IMG/VR virus record: IMGVR_UViG_3300032331_001329
Span: 1 to 23,671 of that record
DNA: 23,671 nucleotides
Reading direction: 5' to 3' (one strand)
From: a virus
Shown: positions 6,923 through 14,302 of the stretch, piece by piece
Layout of the letters: the number at the start of each line of letters is the position of its first letter
Position numbering within the stretch: the first letter of the stretch is position 1
Notes under the pieces: generated by a model
The model's database searches: none
What the model was told of the DNA's origin: nothing
What the model saw: only the letters and a program-made list of their open reading frames with translations
Position numbers and translations under genes: made by a program

Positions 6923-8743
6923 ATGTCGCAAGAAATTGTACATGGTATTAATGTAGATTATTCAAAGGATAGTTTATTTGATGAATTGGGAATTAAAAGA
7001 TTAAAAGAAAGTTACATGAAAGATGACGAAAAATCTCCTCAGGAAAGATTTGCATTTGTATCTTCATCGTTTGGAAGTAATGCTGCTCACGCTCAAAGAT
7101 TATATGATTACTCTTCTAAGCATTGGCTGTCTTATTCCACTCCCATTCTTTCTTTTGGTCGTAGTAAGCGTGGGCTCCCTATTTCATGTTTTCTACCATA
7201 TCTTGATGATTCTGCCGAGGGCTTGGTTAATACATTATCGGAAGTAAATTGGCTCAGCATGCTGGGCGGAGGAGTTGGTCTTGGTATTGGCATTCGTTCT
7301 TCTGATGATAAATCTGTTGGTGTCATGCCTCATCTTCGCACATATGACGCATCCAGCCTCGCGTATAGACAAGGTCGGACTCGCCGCGGTAGTTATGCTG
7401 CATACCTTAACATTTCTCATCCTGATATTCTAATGTTCTTGGATATGCGAAAGCCAACAGGCGATCCAAATATGCGAGCACTGAACCTACATCATGGAAT
7501 TAATATCACCGATGATTTTATGCACATAATTGAGAGGTGCATGATTGATCCTACTGCAAATGATGATTGGGAATTAAAAGATCCACATGATGGCGCTGTT
7601 CGTGAAGTTATGTCGGCAAAAGAATTGTGGCAACGTATTCTTGAAATGCGTATGCAGACAGGCGAACCATATCTACATTTTATTGATACCAGCAATCGTA
7701 TGATGCCGGAGTTTCAAAAGAAACTTGGATTAAGTATTAGACAAAGCAATTTATGTTCTGAAATTATCTTACCCACAGATAAAGAAAGAACCGCGGTATG
7801 TTGTTTATCATCTTTAAACCTGGAGTACTATGATGATTGGAAAGAGGATCCTAATTTCCTTAGTGATGTTGCTGAAATGCTGGATAATGTTCTGGAGTAT
7901 TTTATTTCTAATGCGCCTTCCGCCATACAACGTGCAAGGTATTCTGCCAGTCGTGAGCGCAGCATTGGCATCGGTGCTTTGGGTTGGCATGCTTATTTAC
8001 AACGACATAATCTGCCGTGGGAATCGGCAATGAGTGTGAGTGCAAACCATAGAATTTTTAAACATATTCGTGAAGGATTAGATGATGCAAATCTCAAACT
8101 GGGAAAAGAAAGAGGCGAGGCTCCTGATGCTGCAGGTACAGGTAAGCGTTTTAGCCATATGCTTGCCGTTGCACCCAATGCATCAAGCTCAATTATCATG
8201 GGAAATACTAGTCCCTCTATTGAGCCATTGCGGGCTAATGCTTATAGACAGGATACGTTATCAGGTTCTTCTTTAAATAAGAACAAATGGCTTGATAAAG
8301 TTATTACAAAACATTTAGAACTTGATGGCGGCACCTGGACACCACAAGGTGAAGAACTGTATCAACAAGTTTGGTCTTCAATTATTGCCAATGATGGCAG
8401 TGTTCAACACTTAACATGGATGGATGATTGGACTAAAGATGTATTTAAGACATCTATGGAAATTGACCAACGATGGGTTGTGCAGCATGCGTCAGATCGT
8501 CAACAATATATTGACCAAGCACAATCAGTTAATCTATTCTTTAGACCAGATAGCAATGTAATGTATATTCACGCAGTCCACTTCCAAGCATGGAAACAAG
8601 GATTGAAAACACTTTACTATTGCCGCTCTGAGAAGATTGGTAAAGCGGATAAAGTGTCTAAGAGAATTGAAAGAAAAGTGATGGAAGAATTAGATATGAA
8701 AACTTTAGCTTCGGAAGAAGTCTGTTTAGCTTGTGAGGGATAA
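6923..8743 (+). CDS. nrdA: Ribonucleoside-diphosphate reductase, class I large (alpha) subunit
   Basis: This 606-residue enzyme reduces ribonucleotides to deoxyribonucleotides with NrdB. Catalytic residues can be placed against E. coli NrdA: Cys89 (PISC) and Cys293 (AVC) form the redox pair; Asn276, Cys278 and Glu280 (NLCSE) form the radical site; Tyr565-Tyr566 (TLYYC) belong to the radical-transfer path; and Cys601/Cys604 (CLAC) at the C-terminus are the shuttle thiols reduced by thioredoxin. The protein is about 150 residues shorter than E. coli NrdA, and the missing part is the N-terminal ATP-cone, so dATP feedback inhibition is probably absent. The start at 6923 has GGAG upstream. It is followed directly by thioredoxin and nrdB. 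Confidence 0.97.
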   Translation: MSQEIVHGINVDYSKDSLFDELGIKRLKESYMKDDEKSPQERFAFVSSSFGSNAAHAQRLYDYSSKHWLSYSTPILSFGRSKRGLPISCFLPYLDDSAEGLVNTLSEVNWLSMLGGGVGLGIGIRSSDDKSVGVMPHLRTYDASSLAYRQGRTRRGSYAAYLNISHPDILMFLDMRKPTGDPNMRALNLHHGINITDDFMHIIERCMIDPTANDDWELKDPHDGAVREVMSAKELWQRILEMRMQTGEPYLHFIDTSNRMMPEFQKKLGLSIRQSNLCSEIILPTDKERTAVCCLSSLNLEYYDDWKEDPNFLSDVAEMLDNVLEYFISNAPSAIQRARYSASRERSIGIGALGWHAYLQRHNLPWESAMSVSANHRIFKHIREGLDDANLKLGKERGEAPDAAGTGKRFSHMLAVAPNASSSIIMGNTSPSIEPLRANAYRQDTLSGSSLNKNKWLDKVITKHLELDGGTWTPQGEELYQQVWSSIIANDGSVQHLTWMDDWTKDVFKTSMEIDQRWVVQHASDRQQYIDQAQSVNLFFRPDSNVMYIHAVHFQAWKQGLKTLYYCRSEKIGKADKVSKRIERKVMEELDMKTLASEEVCLACEG

Positions 8744-8744
8744 T

Positions 8745-8993
8745 ATGAAGATTTATAGATTTACCGCATCATGGTGCCAGCCATGCAAAGCAATGGCAAA
8801 GATATTGGAAGGTGCAAACACTGAAGGCATTCCAATTGAAGTAGTTGATATTGATGTCCATCCAGAAGTTGCAGCAACGTACCGAGTACGTAGTGTACCT
8901 ACATTAGTAATGTTAGATGAAAATGGAAAAACATTAAAAACAATGGTAGGTGTAAGATCCGAATCAATTCTAAAGGAGTGGTTGAATGATTAA
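8745..8993 (+). CDS. Thioredoxin/glutaredoxin-like reductant
   Basis: This 82-residue redox protein has the active site WCQPC (Cys12/Cys15) after 'YRFTASWC', and a later 'RSVPTLVM' segment with the conserved cis-Pro of the thioredoxin fold. It probably re-reduces the C-terminal CxxC of the adjacent NrdA. The ATG at 8745 lies 1 base after the nrdA stop and is preferred over an upstream in-frame GTG at 8733, because GAGGGA is well placed and residues before Met do not fit the fold. It is shorter than E. coli thioredoxin (about 108), as is common for phage versions. It overlaps nrdB by 8 bases. Confidence 0.9.
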   Translation: MKIYRFTASWCQPCKAMAKILEGANTEGIPIEVVDIDVHPEVAATYRVRSVPTLVMLDENGKTLKTMVGVRSESILKEWLND

Positions 8994-9972
8994 GAAAACT
9001 TCTAGTAGATTGACTGACGAAAGACAATCGTTTAAACCTTTTAATTATCCATGGGCATATGATGCTTGGTTGAAGCATGAGCAATCTCACTGGCTTCATA
9101 CAGAAGTACCTATGTTGGAAGATGTTAAGGATTGGAAAAACAAACTAAACGATTCCGAGAAACATTTCTTAACTAACATTTTCCGTTTCTTTACTCAAGG
9201 TGATATTGATGTTGCTGGTGGTTATGTAAACAATTACTTACCATACTTCCCACAACCTGAAGTACGAATGATGCTATTAGGATTTGCTGCAAGAGAAGCA
9301 TTGCACATTGCAGCATATTCGCATCTTATTGAATCCCTTGGTATGCCTGAAAGCACATATAATGAGTTTATGGAATATCAGGAAATGAAGGACAAGCATG
9401 AGTATGTTATGGACATATCTCAGAAAAATTCAACAAAAGAAAATACAGCAACACACATCGCAGTATTTTCAGCATTTACTGAAGGTATGCAATTGTTTAG
9501 TTCTTTCATTATGTTATTGAACTTCCCTCGTAATGGAAACATGAAAGGTATGGGACAAATTGTTACTTGGTCTATTGTAGATGAAACAATGCACGCCGAG
9601 AACATGATTAAGCTGTTTAGAACATACATCGAAGAGAATAAAGAAATTTGGAACGATGATCTAAAAGGTAGAATTTATTCTATTGCAGAAAAGATGGTTG
9701 AGCTAGAAGATAAGTTTATTGATTTGGCATTTAGCATGGGTGAAATGAAAAATCTTACATCTGAAGAAGTTAAAAAGTATATTCGGTATATTGCTGATCG
9801 TAGATTAATTTCATTGGGTCTAAAAGGCATCTTTAAAGTTAAACGCAACCCATTACCCTGGGTTGAGGAAATGATTAATGCTCCCACTCATACTAATTTC
9901 TTTGAGCAACGTGTTACTGATTATGCCAAAGGATCATTGTCTGGTTCATGGGAAGAGGTCTGGGCAAAATGA
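8986..9972 (+). CDS. nrdB: Ribonucleoside-diphosphate reductase, class I small (beta) subunit
   Basis: This 328-residue protein carries the diiron-tyrosyl radical cofactor for NrdA. The ligand set is intact: an early Asp (Asp73 or Asp75), Glu104 and His107 (REALHIAAY), Glu166 (FTEGMQL), and Glu200/His203 (DETMHAEN). The radical tyrosine is Tyr111, at the usual E-x2-H-x3-Y spacing, so this looks like a conventional tyrosyl-radical class Ia/b enzyme rather than a Tyr-less variant. The C-terminus ends in 'GSWEEVWAK', corresponding to the tail that docks on NrdA. The start ATG at 8986 overlaps the thioredoxin gene and follows an AAGGAG motif. The stop overlaps the next ATG. Confidence 0.97.
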   Translation: MIKKTSSRLTDERQSFKPFNYPWAYDAWLKHEQSHWLHTEVPMLEDVKDWKNKLNDSEKHFLTNIFRFFTQGDIDVAGGYVNNYLPYFPQPEVRMMLLGFAAREALHIAAYSHLIESLGMPESTYNEFMEYQEMKDKHEYVMDISQKNSTKENTATHIAVFSAFTEGMQLFSSFIMLLNFPRNGNMKGMGQIVTWSIVDETMHAENMIKLFRTYIEENKEIWNDDLKGRIYSIAEKMVELEDKFIDLAFSMGEMKNLTSEEVKKYIRYIADRRLISLGLKGIFKVKRNPLPWVEEMINAPTHTNFFEQRVTDYAKGSLSGSWEEVWAK

Positions 9973-10145
9973 GCAATGAAAAGGTGATATCGTTCGTAGA
10001 CAAAAGACGAGCAATTTGTAATGAATGTGAATTTAAAATAAAAGTTATTGGCGCAGATGTTTGTTCAAAATGCGGATGTGCTATATGGGGTAAGGTGAGA
10101 TTGAGTGGACAGAAATGCCCAGAAGGTAAATGGAATGCCGAATAA
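9969..10145 (+). CDS. Small zinc-ribbon-like protein
   Basis: This 58-residue protein has Cys pairs consistent with one zinc site (CNEC near residues 18-21 and CSKC near 33-36), plus CGC and a further Cys in 'GQKCPEGKW'. The ATG at 9969 overlaps the nrdB stop (ATGA), and the stop lies 8 bases inside the dCMP deaminase gene, so it is translationally coupled between two nucleotide-metabolism enzymes. The Cys pattern and conserved 'WGKVRLSGQKCPEGKW' end recall short zinc-binding proteins common in T4-like phages. A partner or DNA-binding role cannot be deduced. Confidence 0.75.
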   Translation: MSNEKVISFVDKRRAICNECEFKIKVIGADVCSKCGCAIWGKVRLSGQKCPEGKWNAE

Positions 10146-10647
10146 ATTTGATGATGCCCATATGAAGGTTGCAGAGACTTATGCCAAGTTATCTTCTGCA
10201 ACTAGATTAAAGGTTGGTTCTATTATTGTTAAAGATGATAGGATTATAAGTATCGGATATAATGGTACTCCTGCTGGTTGGGATAACGATTGCGAAAACA
10301 AAGAATGGTGTAGTGCCGGCGGCTGGCTGAGTCCTGAAGAAATTGTAGAAGGTTGGCCCTACGAAGGCTCTTATCTAGATGCCGCCGGCAATACAATGCA
10401 AGGTCGATATCGTTTAAAAACTAAACCAGAAGTTATTCATGCAGAAATGAATGCTATTGGTAAACTTGCTAAGTCTGCAGAATCGGGTAAAAATGCAACC
10501 ATGTATATAACTCATGCACCATGCTTTGAATGTGCAAAGCTTATACATATTGCAGGTATTAAAAAAGTATTCTATCGAGAACAGTATAGAAATACTGAAG
10601 GTTTAGAATTTTTAGATAAGTGTAATATTGAAGTGGAGAAGATATGA
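10135..10647 (+). CDS. cd: dCMP deaminase
   Basis: This 170-residue zinc enzyme converts dCMP to dUMP, the substrate of ThyX encoded upstream. The zinc/catalytic motif is His102-Ala-Glu104 (IHAEMNA), with Cys130 and Cys133 (APCFEC) as the other ligands. The substrate-side segment 'GYNGTPAGWDNDCE' and the inserted region 'WCSAGGWLSPEE' match the phage/T4 dCMP deaminase layout. I start the protein at ATG 10135, with AGAAGG 8 bases upstream, rather than at 10105, because 'KFDDAHMKVAETYAKLSSATR' begins the conserved domain and the upstream residues lie within the preceding gene. The stop overlaps the next ATG. Confidence 0.93.
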   Translation: MPNKFDDAHMKVAETYAKLSSATRLKVGSIIVKDDRIISIGYNGTPAGWDNDCENKEWCSAGGWLSPEEIVEGWPYEGSYLDAAGNTMQGRYRLKTKPEVIHAEMNAIGKLAKSAESGKNATMYITHAPCFECAKLIHIAGIKKVFYREQYRNTEGLEFLDKCNIEVEKI

Positions 10648-11144
10648 GAACAGAAAATTTGAGAATTGGTTTTGTTGCTTCAACCTTTGATTTGTTCCAT
10701 GCAGGACATGTCATTATGTTGGAAGAAGCAAAAAGACAATGCGATTATTTAATCGCAGCAATACAACTTGATCCTACATTGGATCGTCCTACAAAGAATA
10801 AACCTGTCCAGTCTATTATTGAAAGACAGATTCAAGTTTCAGCATGCAAACACGTTGATGAAATTATTGTTTATTCAACAGAAAAAGAACTCGAAGATAT
10901 TTTAATGTCATTACCAATAGACGTTAGAATACTAGGCGAGGAATATAAAGACAGAGAATTTACGGGCAAAGACATTTGCATTAAACGTAAAATCGACCTA
11001 TACTACAATAAAAGAGACCACTTCTTTAGCTCGTCTGACCTACGTCTAAGAGTTTACGAAGCAGAATCAAAGAAAAGAGGAGAATCAGATATATGTCAAA
11101 AAGTAGTCACGAATGCGTCGAATGTGACGCAGTCTTCAAGATAA
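10644..11144 (+). CDS. Cytidylyltransferase-like nucleotidyltransferase
   Basis: The protein has 166 residues of the HIGH-type nucleotidyltransferase superfamily (glycerol-3-phosphate cytidylyltransferase / RfaE-like). The N-terminal 'GFVASTFDLFHAGHVIMLEEAK' holds the HxGH motif (His19-His22). The distal 'FFSSSDLRLRVY' (Ser129-131, Arg134) corresponds to the ISSTxxR-type motif that closes the active site. It would transfer a nucleotidyl group to a phosphorylated or phosphate-containing small molecule, but the acceptor is unknown. Possibilities include polyol phosphate, NMN or a sugar phosphate. It starts within the dCMP deaminase stop (ATGA) behind GGAG, and its last 52 bases overlap a small zinc-ribbon gene in another frame. 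Confidence 0.85.
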   Translation: MRTENLRIGFVASTFDLFHAGHVIMLEEAKRQCDYLIAAIQLDPTLDRPTKNKPVQSIIERQIQVSACKHVDEIIVYSTEKELEDILMSLPIDVRILGEEYKDREFTGKDICIKRKIDLYYNKRDHFFSSSDLRLRVYEAESKKRGESDICQKVVTNASNVTQSSR

Positions 11145-11248
11145 GCCATCAACTAGATGAAACTTACTATGAGGTAACAAACTGTCCATTCTGCGGAGCA
11201 GAAATAGAACATGATGACCAGGACGATGACGACGAAGAATTGTCCTAA
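11093..11248 (+). CDS. 51-residue zinc-ribbon protein with acidic tail
   Basis: The translation contains CVEC (residues 8-11) and CPFC (31-34), the two knuckles of a rubredoxin-like zinc ribbon, followed by a tail of Glu and Asp residues (HDDQDDDDEEL). The ATG at 11093 has AGAGGAGAA upstream and lies inside the end of the cytidylyltransferase gene. The stop is TAA at 11246-11248. This architecture recurs in T4-like phages. Function is unknown; it may be a small regulator or protein adaptor. Confidence 0.75.
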   Translation: MSKSSHECVECDAVFKISHQLDETYYEVTNCPFCGAEIEHDDQDDDDEELS

Positions 11249-11564
11249 ATGTGGTATTGAACATAAAAAGCCCGGGAAATTCTGCTCCCGGGCTTGTGCT
11301 AATTCCAGGGAATGGAAAGATGAGCATAAACAGTTATTCTCTGAACGTCAAGCAGCCTATATGGCAAGAGAAGAATCTGAAGAACATAGAGCAAAGAAAT
11401 CTATTCAAACCAAAATGCTTGTCAAGGCAGGCATTATGGGTACAGGAGAAGCAACAGAGGATCCTGAAGATGTAATGACAAATCCAGATGATTACTTTTT
11501 TGTACCTCCAAGAGACGAGGGGGATAACTTTTCCGACGGAAATGATTATTGGGAGACTGTATAA
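11211..11564 (+). CDS. Zinc-finger protein of unknown function
   Basis: The protein has up to 117 residues (112 if started at ATG 11226). A single N-terminal zinc finger reads CPKCG-x4-KPGKFCSRACANSREW, a pattern common near the ends of phage HNH-type or DNA-associated proteins. The remainder is acidic and helical ('EESEEHRAKKSIQ'), ending with 'DDYFFVPPRDEGDNFSDGNDYW'. No nuclease motif was found in it. It overlaps the preceding zinc-ribbon gene by 23-38 bases. Three candidate ATGs (11211, 11214, 11226) precede the finger and the choice is uncertain. Its stop TAA is embedded in a TATAAATA late-promoter octamer. Confidence 0.65.
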   Translation: MMTRTMTTKNCPKCGIEHKKPGKFCSRACANSREWKDEHKQLFSERQAAYMAREESEEHRAKKSIQTKMLVKAGIMGTGEATEDPEDVMTNPDDYFFVPPRDEGDNFSDGNDYWETV

Positions 11565-11567
11565 ATA
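11560..11567 (+). promoter_or_regulatory. T4-type late promoter (TATAAATA)
   Basis: The octamer TATAAATA exactly matches the T4 late promoter -10 consensus recognised by the gp55-type sigma factor. It spans the stop codon of the upstream gene and lies 23 bases before the ATG at 11591, leaving a predicted leader of about 15-18 nt. It is the only perfect copy placed directly in front of a gene in this window. Confidence 0.6.
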
Positions 11568-11590
11568 CTAATTTAATATTGGTATTTTCG

Positions 11591-11989
11591 ATGTGGTTAT
11601 ACAAGAATACAGAGTTAGAAGTAGTTCCAGATGACGCATATGGTTATGTTTACATAATCACTAATACTATTACTAACCGCAGATATATTGGCAAGAAGTT
11701 ATTTTGGTTTCGTAAAACTAAAGTAGTCAAAGGTAAAAAGAAAAGATTAAAGGTAGAGTCGGATTGGAAAGACTATTGGTCTTCATCTGATGAACTTAAA
11801 GCCGATGTATTAAAACTTGGCGTAAAGAATTTTATCAGAGAGATATTGCACATATGTCCAAATAAAGGATTATGCAATTATCTAGAGGCAAGAGAACAAA
11901 TGGATAGACGAGTGTTGGAATCAGAAGATTATTATAATGGCCAAATACAGTGCAGAGTCCATAAAACCCATATAAGACAATTGAAATGA
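11591..11989 (+). CDS. GIY-YIG-type endonuclease (Seg-like, putative homing or free-standing)
   Basis: The protein has 132 residues from ATG 11591. The N-terminal 'YGYVYIITNTITNRRYIGKKLFW' fits the GIY-YIG core (here VYI...YIG). A basic segment with 'ESDWKDYWSSSDEL' follows, then 'KGLCNYLEAREQM', whose Glu is a candidate metal ligand, and 'DYYNGQIQCRVHK'. This pattern is shared by putative free-standing endonucleases of T4-like phages related to Seg/I-Tev enzymes. The ATG at 11591 is preferred over 11549, as the earlier start lies upstream of the late promoter. Ribosome binding is weak. The stop overlaps the next ATG. Homing activity is a guess; it may instead be a repair or DNA-degrading nuclease. 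Confidence 0.7.
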   Translation: MWLYKNTELEVVPDDAYGYVYIITNTITNRRYIGKKLFWFRKTKVVKGKKKRLKVESDWKDYWSSSDELKADVLKLGVKNFIREILHICPNKGLCNYLEAREQMDRRVLESEDYYNGQIQCRVHKTHIRQLK

Positions 11990-12636
11990 AAAAGACAATT
12001 GCTATTTTTGTAAAACATCCGGAATGCTCATTGGATTCCGCAAATGGAATAAAAACAGCATTGTCTTCAGAATATAATATTAAGACATTCTCAGTTAACG
12101 ATATCAAACCTAGTTTGTTTAAGGGTTTAGATGTTATTGCTTTCCCTGGTGGTATAGGTGACGCAGACAAATACTACAACTTTGTTGGGCGCAGGGCAGG
12201 CAATATGATTGAAGATTTTATAAACGATGGTGGACATTATCTTGGTATCTGTATGGGTGCTTATTGGGCAGGCCATCACTATTTAGATATATTAGATGGC
12301 GTTAAGTGCGAGCAATATATCAAAAGAAAAACTAGCGATATAAAACGTAGTTACAGTACAATTGCAACTATAGATTGGAATGGCAAAACTGAAGATATGT
12401 TCTTCTATGATGGTTGTGCATTAATTGGCGATGAACGAAAATTTAAAACTATTGCTCGTTATTCAAATGGCGATCCAATGGCAATAATTCAAAATAGAAT
12501 CGGTATCATAGGTTGCCACCCTGAGAGTACTAAGCACTGGTATGAAAAGCCCTACGATTACATTAATAAATATTGGCACAATGGGTCACATCACAATCTA
12601 TTACTAGATTTTACTAATACACTTACACAAAAATGA
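11986..12636 (+). CDS. Class I glutamine amidotransferase-like protein (BPL_N type)
   Basis: This 216-residue protein has the fold and triad of the class I amidotransferase superfamily. 'DVIAFPGGIGDADKYY' is followed by the nucleophile elbow 'YLGICMGAYWAG' (Cys89), and by 'GCHPES' (His178, Glu180). The combination of FPGG-GDA and GICMGAYWAG is closest to the biotin-protein-ligase N-terminal-type domain rather than to GuaA or PyrG. The triad looks intact, so ammonia release from glutamine or a related hydrolysis is possible, but no synthetase partner is adjacent. It overlaps its neighbours by 4 bases on both sides (ATGA junctions). The role in the phage is unknown. Confidence 0.75.
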   Translation: MKKTIAIFVKHPECSLDSANGIKTALSSEYNIKTFSVNDIKPSLFKGLDVIAFPGGIGDADKYYNFVGRRAGNMIEDFINDGGHYLGICMGAYWAGHHYLDILDGVKCEQYIKRKTSDIKRSYSTIATIDWNGKTEDMFFYDGCALIGDERKFKTIARYSNGDPMAIIQNRIGIIGCHPESTKHWYEKPYDYINKYWHNGSHHNLLLDFTNTLTQK

Positions 12637-13904
12637 TAATTACTAACGGAATTATTTTAAATCAGGGCATAACATTTATTCCCGAGCCGCCTGCAGTTTT
12701 CGGTGGTATCATAGTTTCTGCCAAAATCTATTCTACGTTCAATGGTGGACTACGTTCAGCAAATTATATTGTTCAATATAGTGATGATAACAGTACTTGG
12801 ACAACTGCTTTTGGCGGAGTCATGAGTAATAATTCTAGTTACGGTGAACAACTTGGTACAGTAACAACTGGTGGCTCAGGTACCGTTGGAAATGGCAGTT
12901 ATGGAAGTCACCTCTATTGGAGATACGTTGAAGGATCAGCGGTAGTCTCGCACCATCCGAGGACTTCTCGTATTACATTGATTAGTTCAACAGGTGTATC
13001 TTATAATCTTATAGTATATGTAGCAGATAATACTTCTGATTCCGGCGAATACGAAATTGGTACTGTTACTGGTACACCATTTCCTACTCCTACTGTTGAA
13101 TACTTAGTAGTAGGAGGCGGTGGAGGAGGTGGTGGTCGTCATGGAGGTGGCGGTGGCGCCGGCGGATATAGAACAGCAAGTGGGCTTGCGGTATCAGTCG
13201 GAACATATGCTGTAACAGTTGGTGCAGGTGGAACAGGATTTCTCAATAATGATCTCGGAGTTGCTGCTAACGGTACATCTGGTAACAACTCTGTATTCAG
13301 TTCTATAACCAGTGCAGGTGGTGGTGGCGGTGGTGGCGCTTCGTCTGGCTTGGCTATTGCAGGCGGCTCTGGTGGCGGCGGTCAATATGGCGGTTCTGGG
13401 GCGGCTGGAAATACACCATCAACTTCACCAAGTCAAGGAAATAGCGGCGGCTCAGCATCAACAACAGCCGATGCTTATCCTGGAGGTGGTGGTGGTGGAG
13501 CTTCTGCCGCAGGAGCTTCGTTTTCAGGCTCCACTGCGGGTAATGGCGGCGCTGGATCATCATCATCTATATCTGGCACGGCAACAATTTATTCTGGAGG
13601 TGGTGGTGGTGGCAGTTATATCAATGGGACACCAGGTTCTGGCGGTTTAGGCGGTGGTGGCAATGGTTCTGGTACAGGAACAAAAGGTGGAAATGGCACT
13701 GCAAACTTAGGCGGCGGAGGTGGAGGTGGCGGAAATACTGATGCACCTAATGCCGGTGGTGGTAATGGCGGTTCTGGTATTGTTATTATACGTTATTCAG
13801 ACGCCTATTCAGCAGCATCAGCAACTACTGGATCACCAAACGTAATAGTTGCAGGCGGATATAGAATATATAACTGGACCAGTTCTGGTTCAATAACTTT
13901 CTAA
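12633..13904 (+). CDS. Second glycine-rich adhesin / tail-tip protein
   Basis: The 423-residue protein begins 'NGIILNQGITFIPEPP' and has an N-terminal beta module with 'ANYIVQYSDDNSTWTTAF' and 'YWRYVEGS', resembling discoidin (F5/8C)-like carbohydrate-binding domains. From residue ~150 it enters a long glycine-rich domain, 'VEYLVVGGGGGGG' through many GGGGG/GGNGG blocks, closing with 'GIVIIRYSDAY' and 'YRIYNWTSSGSITF', a common ending of phage glycine-rich fibre domains. The role is probably receptor binding. It lies far from the first fibre cluster (610-2220) and shares the polyglycine design but little else. It starts inside the amidotransferase stop (ATGA) without a clear ribosome-binding site, so coupling is likely. 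Confidence 0.7.
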   Translation: MIITNGIILNQGITFIPEPPAVFGGIIVSAKIYSTFNGGLRSANYIVQYSDDNSTWTTAFGGVMSNNSSYGEQLGTVTTGGSGTVGNGSYGSHLYWRYVEGSAVVSHHPRTSRITLISSTGVSYNLIVYVADNTSDSGEYEIGTVTGTPFPTPTVEYLVVGGGGGGGGRHGGGGGAGGYRTASGLAVSVGTYAVTVGAGGTGFLNNDLGVAANGTSGNNSVFSSITSAGGGGGGGASSGLAIAGGSGGGGQYGGSGAAGNTPSTSPSQGNSGGSASTTADAYPGGGGGGASAAGASFSGSTAGNGGAGSSSSISGTATIYSGGGGGGSYINGTPGSGGLGGGGNGSGTGTKGGNGTANLGGGGGGGGNTDAPNAGGGNGGSGIVIIRYSDAYSAASATTGSPNVIVAGGYRIYNWTSSGSITF

Positions 13905-13939
13905 TATCATGCAAAATTATAACAGATTCGGAATTTAAA

Positions 13940-14260
13940 ATGAATATATTTGAAATAATATTAGCAATTGCGGTGTTCATTCTTTTAGTGAACTATATAT
14001 CAACTACACGTAGAAGAATGATGTTTATGTATAAAATGCATGAGGCGATGGAGGAAGCCCAAGACCATATTAAATTATGTTTTATAGAAAAGCACGGAGA
14101 TGTGCTTTACCTATGGTCTAAAGATGGGAATGTCTTTATTACTCAAGGGAAAACACTAGAAGAAATTCAAGCGAATTGTCTAGCATATTTCCCAAAAGAA
14201 AAGTTTATTGTTGAAGACTCACAGAACTTACTTGTATCCAAACCATTACAAACGACATAA
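13940..14260 (+). CDS. Small membrane-anchored phage protein
   Basis: The protein has 106 residues with one N-terminal membrane span (residues 2-20, NIFEIILAIAVFILLVNYI), followed by a positively charged stretch (TTRRR) and a soluble cytoplasmic domain ('GDVLYLWSKDGNVFITQGKTLEEIQANCLAYFP'). The positive residues after the span predict the soluble part lies inside the cell. Unknown function; similar membrane-tethered proteins are common in T4-like phages. It is last in the plus-strand block and ends at a hairpin facing the convergent minus-strand genes. Confidence 0.65.
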   Translation: MNIFEIILAIAVFILLVNYISTTRRRMMFMYKMHEAMEEAQDHIKLCFIEKHGDVLYLWSKDGNVFITQGKTLEEIQANCLAYFPKEKFIVEDSQNLLVSKPLQTT

Positions 14261-14266
14261 TGCAAA

Positions 14267-14300
14267 CTACCAGGAATGGTAGGACGGCTTTTAATGTTTT
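14267..14300. terminator. Hairpin between convergent operons (probable bidirectional terminator)
   Basis: A perfect 6-bp stem, CTACCA (14267-14272) and TGGTAG (14277-14282), has a GGAA loop. It is followed on the plus strand by the T-rich CTTTTAATGTTTT (14288-14300) and on the minus strand by TTTG. It separates the plus gene ending at 14260 from the minus gene ending at 14303. Confidence 0.5.
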
Positions 14301-14302
14301 AA

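Noticed and set aside
13194-13650. Open frames in other frames or strand within the second glycine-rich adhesin
   Set aside because: Low-complexity artefacts of repeated GGN codons.
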